From: Psococerastis gibbosa
Taxonomy: Eukaryota > Arthropoda > Insecta > Psocodea > Psocidae
Assembly: GCA_963971405.1 (NCBI GenBank)
Contig: OZ020490.1
Location: forward strand, 2,480,001-2,544,000
Reading direction: 5' to 3'
DNA: 64,000 nt
The notes under the pieces are model-generated. The model was not told the DNA's origin, made no database searches, and worked only from the letters and a program-made list of their open reading frames with translations. The position numbers and the translations under genes were made by a program. Position 1 is the first letter of the stretch. Each line of letters opens with the position of its first letter. Shown in pieces: positions 60,516-64,000 of this stretch.

Positions 60516-60532
60516 TTCTATACTACTAACAG

Positions 60533-60657
60533 GATTTTTGGGACAAGCTCTCCTACACAAGCTCCTGAAATTAGGTTGTTCCAGGATATACCTGCTGATA
60601 AGACCAAAAAGGAATCAAGAAGCTGCAGAACGTCTGGACCACATTTTAAACTCTGAG
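60533..60657 (+). CDS. FAR: FAR exon: NADPH-binding Rossmann loop (2nd half)
   Basis: The acceptor TACTAACAG ends at 60532 and the donor GTACGG starts at 60658. Two bases complete a Gly codon, then FLGQALLHKLLKLGC and IYLLIRPK, the beta-alpha-beta start of the Rossmann fold after the TGxTG loop. It ends with AERLDHILNSE. A G-rich 82-bp tandem repeat comes within about 20 bases of this exon. Confidence 0.9.
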
Positions 60658-63617
60658 GTACGGTACGAAAATGATATGTGTTGCTGTAAATAGACTAGAA
60701 TAGAAAAAATACTCATTGTGCTTCTGCTTGTGAAGTATATTACGTCAATACCTACATAATATTGCTGTGGCTGTAGCGCACAAAAGGTGTAAATTTACAA
60801 TGGGTAACATTTTACTTTAGTCATCTTTCAGAAATTCATCTGTATAAATAGTGTTTGGCTGTGTGTCAAACTCTTCTCTTTAAATCACTGATTGATGGGA
60901 TATAGAACACCTATTTCTTCACAAAAAATCCAAGGATAACAAGATTAATTATTCGCATGCATAACCCTCCCCATAAAATTTTACAATTATATTTAAGCAA
61001 TAGCTACTTGAATATTAAAACTGTTAATCCATTCTACCTTGTGTATTTTTATCCGACCTAAGTTATAGACTTGTATATTTAGCTGAAGAGTGCACTTCCT
61101 CTTCTCCTTCTCTACAAAATTCTGTAAAAGAGTAAGATCTGATTTAAAAAAGAGTATATTTGCATCAAAAGCACAAAAAGAAAGAGTATGTCGAATATGG
61201 AACACAAAAGAGTATAAATACTCTTGAGAAGAGTGTATATGGCCACCCTAGCCCAAGAAGCAGCCATCATAACAAAATGCTGTTCACATTTTTGTGGTGG
61301 ATTCTCTTCAAATCTTTGATTTACCTATAGCATAGGGCAGATTTTCTGAGACATTTTTTCTGCCACTCACCGAAATTACATATCATAATCAAAACTACCA
61401 TACTCTACGCCATGGCCGTGCCCAGGGTCCATGGGGTCCGGACCCCCCCTCCTGAAATAAAGTTTTGTATGTAAACCTACATGATTTGAAGAATTTATCC
61501 ATTAATTCATTAATAAGTTACCTAAAAAAAAAAATTGGACCCCCCCCCCCCCCGAAATTATAACCCCTGGGCACGGCCTTGCTCTACGCTACAGTATACT
61601 ACATATATGCTTTAAAAAGATTCTCCAAGGCCATTAGCTAGGATCTACAAGATATCGCGACAACCCATGAGATCCTTACATTCGTTTTTTTTTTTCTTTT
61701 TAAAGCTAGCTCTTCATTCTCTTGTACGTCCTTCAAACTTGAGGCCTTCATGAACTGTAAAATATCACAAGTTATGAGGAATATTCATGTCACTCAACAC
61801 CATTTAAAATTCTCCATTTGCTTCAGGTGTTTCAGAAGCTAAATGATTCGTCCCTGAAAACTAAAGTCATCCCAATACTATTTGATAGCAGTGTTGCGGG
61901 ACTTGGTATTACTGATGAAGACCGTGAGATATTGCTGAATGAAGTAACCACTGTGTTCCATGGGGCTGCTTCTGTAAAGTTTGATGATGATCTTCACAAG
62001 GCGATTCTTACTAATGTTAGAGTTACAAGAGACCTTTTGATTCTAGCAAAAGATATGAAAAACCTTCAGGTATAGTAGGATGTGGCAATTTAAGTTAAAA
62101 ATGGTGACCAATTTCTTCATAAGTTTATCACAGAAAGATTTATTGAAAACATACACTTGTATATATTCAATGCCAGTGGCCAATAAGTGCTATTAAAAAG
62201 CCTACCAAAGTGTTGATGACCATTAATTATATGATCCTCAATGCTAGCTTTGCCATCAATGATTCTTCTTAAATTGGTCTATGAAAAGATGCCGTATTTC
62301 TCTGAGTATACTTCGGTAGATCATAATTATTGACAATAAGATAATAATTGGTAAGTTTCCACTTTCAGGTTTTCCATTATGTCTCAACAGCATATTCTAA
62401 TTTTCAACCGGGTGTTCTAACCCAGATCGAGGAAAAGGTATACGAACCAAAAATTGATTGGCGTAGATTAATAGAAGCAGCTGAAACAGTTCCTGCCAGA
62501 ATTATTAATTCATTGGAAAAGAAAATCCTTGATAGATTTCCAAATACGTATACTTTCACTAAGCATATCGCTGAGAGCTTGGTTCGCGATTTCGAAAAAT
62601 ACTTTGCAGTGGTTATCTCAAGACCTACTGTTGGTAAGAACTGCCACTACTCTATTGTATTCTTTTTCTGAATTTAAAAGCCCTTCATAGGGTCAACAAT
62701 TAACAAACGATTGTTTCTTTGATTGGATCCAATACCATTGTCTTTGCAATCCATTGTATTAGATATTGACCAGAGGCTATGATGCTCAAACTCATTGGTG
62801 CTGTAGTTGCCCATATATATATATATATAGCACAGGACACGTTAATTTTGTTAGCAGTGCGAGGGCCTGCAGTGTGTTGACTGCTGGACTATCTATCCAA
62901 ACGGGTATCACTCTACAGGGTTATTTTGACAATAAGTACAATACGAAGTTTTTTACTCAGGCTTATTTGAGATAACTCCATTTTCATCTGGAAATTTGTT
63001 TCTCAACAGTTTACCCTGCTTGGAAGGAGCCAAGTCCTGGCTGGTTGATCAACATGAATAGTCCTTCAGCGATATGCTATGGGATTTTTAAGGGAGTTTT
63101 ACGTGTATTGTATGCGAAAGGAGACACAAAAGTTGCCTACGTCCAAGTGGATTACGTGACGGATATCACCATCCTGTCAACTTGGCATAAATTTGTGAAG
63201 GATGGGTATGTAGTTCAATCGATTCATGATAAATTGTGGTCACATCAATTATTAAACGATAGGGAGCTTGCCTGCGTGAAAAATATAGTTACCGCAGCTC
63301 ACATGTATACCATTGAGGTTGTTCTTCCGTTTTGTTATGTTAGCATTCCTGCTTGAATATAATTTCTGATTATTTTCCAGGTCAAACAGTGTGACTGTAT
63401 GTAACTGCCAGTATTTTCATATTTCTGTAAATGACTACAAGGTGGTCTATTACTCTGAAGTTGCTGTAGAAGAGAAACCCTGCAGAAACGGGCTATGGTA
63501 CCCTTGCTCATTTTCAACGCCAAATTATTATTCCTTTTTTATTGGTCACATTATGCTACATTTCTTACCCGGGCTAATGATTGATGGCCTTCTGAAGTTA
63601 TCTGGTGGAGCACCCAG
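60533..63617 (+). CDS. FAR: Fatty acyl-CoA reductase, internal part, 5 exons
   Basis: This is the overall gene, with exons 60533-60657, 61827-62069, 62369-62633, 63010-63205 and 63381-63617. All have GT-AG borders and compatible phases. FARs are ER- or peroxisome-associated enzymes that reduce long-chain acyl-CoA to fatty alcohol with two NADPH. In insects they feed wax, pheromone and cuticular lipid synthesis. Visible are the Rossmann glycine loop (GFLG), the FH-x-AASVKFD core, STAYSN, the catalytic YxxxK as YTFTK, the RPTVVYPAWKEPSPGW junction and the beginning of the C-terminal sterile (FAR_C) domain. The start codon and first exon, with the TGxT part of the NADPH loop, are not recognisable in the window, and the 3' exons lie past the end. 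Insects carry many FAR paralogues, so the exact member is unknown. Confidence 0.93.
61411..61581. mobile_element. hAT-like MITE in FAR intron, 8-bp TSD CTCTACGC
   Basis: The inverted termini are CATGGCCGTGCCCAGG and CCTGGGCACGGCCTTG. The flanking 8-mers 61403-61410 and 61582-61589 are both CTCTACGC. It is 171 bases long with C-rich runs, and lies between the first two visible FAR exons. Confidence 0.88.
61827..62069 (+). CDS. FAR: FAR exon: core of NAD-binding-4 domain
   Basis: This is a phase-0 exon of 81 codons with its acceptor CTTCAG ending at 61826 and its donor GTATAG at 62070. It contains LGITDEDREILLNEVTTVFH, GAASVKFDDDLHKA, NVRVTRDLLILAK and DMKNLQ, all in the family order. Where most FARs have a Gly-Asp-(Val/Ile) motif before the LGL segment, this one reads LFDSSVAG, an unusual replacement. 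Confidence 0.92.
62369..62633 (+). CDS. FAR: FAR exon: active-site segment with YxxxK
   Basis: The acceptor CTTTCAG ends at 62368 and the donor GTAAGA starts at 62634. It reads VFHYVSTAYSNFQPG, then a charged linker ending in LEKKILDRFPNTYTFTKHIA. YTFTK fits the YxxxK catalytic signature of extended short-chain dehydrogenases, and the Ser of STAYSN is the usual partner. It ends in VVISRPTV with a split Val codon. Confidence 0.94.
63010..63205 (+). CDS. FAR: FAR exon: end of reductase domain
   Basis: The acceptor CAACAG ends at 63009 and completes the Val codon of the previous exon, giving YPAWKEPSPGWLINMNSPS and then GIFKGVLRVL. The VQVDYVTD stretch corresponds to the conserved VPVDxVVN region. 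The best donor is GTATGT at 63206, with Gly split GG|G into the next exon. The open frame runs on past this donor, so the exon end is inferred from family alignment and phase. Confidence 0.85.
63381..63617 (+). CDS. FAR: FAR exon: start of C-terminal sterile/FAR_C domain
   Basis: The acceptor TTTTCCAG ends at 63380 and the donor GTAAGC starts at 63618. It begins SNSVTVCNCQYFHISVN, then KPCRNGLWYPCSFSTPN and a hydrophobic stretch ending in MLHFLPGLMIDGLLKLSGG. This is the linker and first hydrophobic helices of FAR_C. The remaining C-terminal exons are beyond the window. Confidence 0.88.
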
Positions 63618-63764
63618 GTAAGCCCTAAGATTTTTCCTTTAATATATAACTGAACCTATAAAATAACGTTGTACTGATTGATAACTATCAATCAATCTTC
63701 ATCCAAATGATGAGCTCTTCGCCATATACCAAGAACCTATACGATAGTAGCTGAAATCAAGAGA

Positions 63765-63945
63765 GCATCATGTAACTAGGACACGTAGAGCGAATGCCAG
63801 ACGATAGGGCATCAGGAGCAGCCTTACATAAGGTGTCCTAAGGATGAAGACGTGTGAATCCAGTCAAATCCCAAAATGGACTATTACGACCATCACAGAG
63901 CTTTCCTTATACTGCGTATAAAAAGGAAAGCAATAAATCTTTTTT
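63765..63945 (+). mobile_element. LINE C-terminal scrap and terminal-hairpin repeat
   Basis: The + strand reads LGHVERMPDDRASGAALH (63775-63830), again the GHVxRMxDD LINE tail. It is followed at 63891-63935 by the dispersed motif ACCATCACARAGCTTTCC plus a small TATAC/GTATA hairpin. That motif also occurs near 2660 and 6330. Confidence 0.55.
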
Positions 63946-64000
63946 TTTTTCAATCTATTTGTGCACAAAAGGGAATCAACTATAAAGGAAGATGCGCAAA

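Noticed and set aside
60522..60530. TACTAAC as a branch point for the FAR exon
   Set aside because: It matches the ideal motif but its A is only about 3 bases from the AG, too close to act as a branch point for that acceptor.

Overview
The window is eukaryotic nuclear DNA, very probably from an arthropod and most likely an insect with a large, repeat-rich genome. It is AT-rich, has GT-AG introns of up to 24 kb, and carries dense families of SINEs, foldback MITEs, LINE 3' ends and hAT-like and Harbinger-like elements, many long G or C homopolymers and TTAGG-like repeats. The protein sequences read like arthropod orthologues. The species cannot be named from this sequence alone.

Two host genes can be supported, both on the + strand and both incomplete. 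(1) 11703-42901 holds the last five coding exons of the calcineurin A catalytic subunit (protein phosphatase 2B). They cover the end of the phosphatase domain, the calcineurin-B-binding helix, the calmodulin-binding segment and the autoinhibitory segment. The earlier exons lie upstream of the window. (2) 60533-63617 holds five internal exons of a fatty acyl-CoA reductase (FAR). The first exon, with the start of the NADPH-binding loop, and the last exons were not found. Most other open frames are chance frames or transposon debris.

Layout: 1-11700, transposon-rich DNA upstream of the first visible calcineurin exon; 11703-17589, calcineurin exons 1-3 with LINE debris between them; 17590-41913, one 24 kb intron full of MITEs, SINEs and a hAT-like element; 41914-42901, calcineurin exons 4-5; 42902-47941, no recognised gene; 47942-48141, a 200-base assembly gap; 48142-59147, an 11 kb near-perfect palindrome; 59230-60080, a 148-bp satellite; 60088-60515, A-tract and G-rich tandem repeats; 60533-63617, FAR exons; then LINE debris to the end.

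Two things stand out. Each palindrome arm (about 5.5 kb, spacer of 1-3 bases) carries broken pieces of a protein-primed family-B DNA polymerase and of a double-jelly-roll capsid-like protein, which together suggest a Polinton-like virus or transposon relic. A piece of a LINE lies beside them, and long TTAGG-like repeats point head-to-head into the centre. Separately, calcineurin exons 2 and 4 are each flanked on one intronic side by decayed tandem copies of their own splice boundary: three acceptor-side copies before exon 2 and four donor-side copies after exon 4. Both are described under findings with the assembly caveats.
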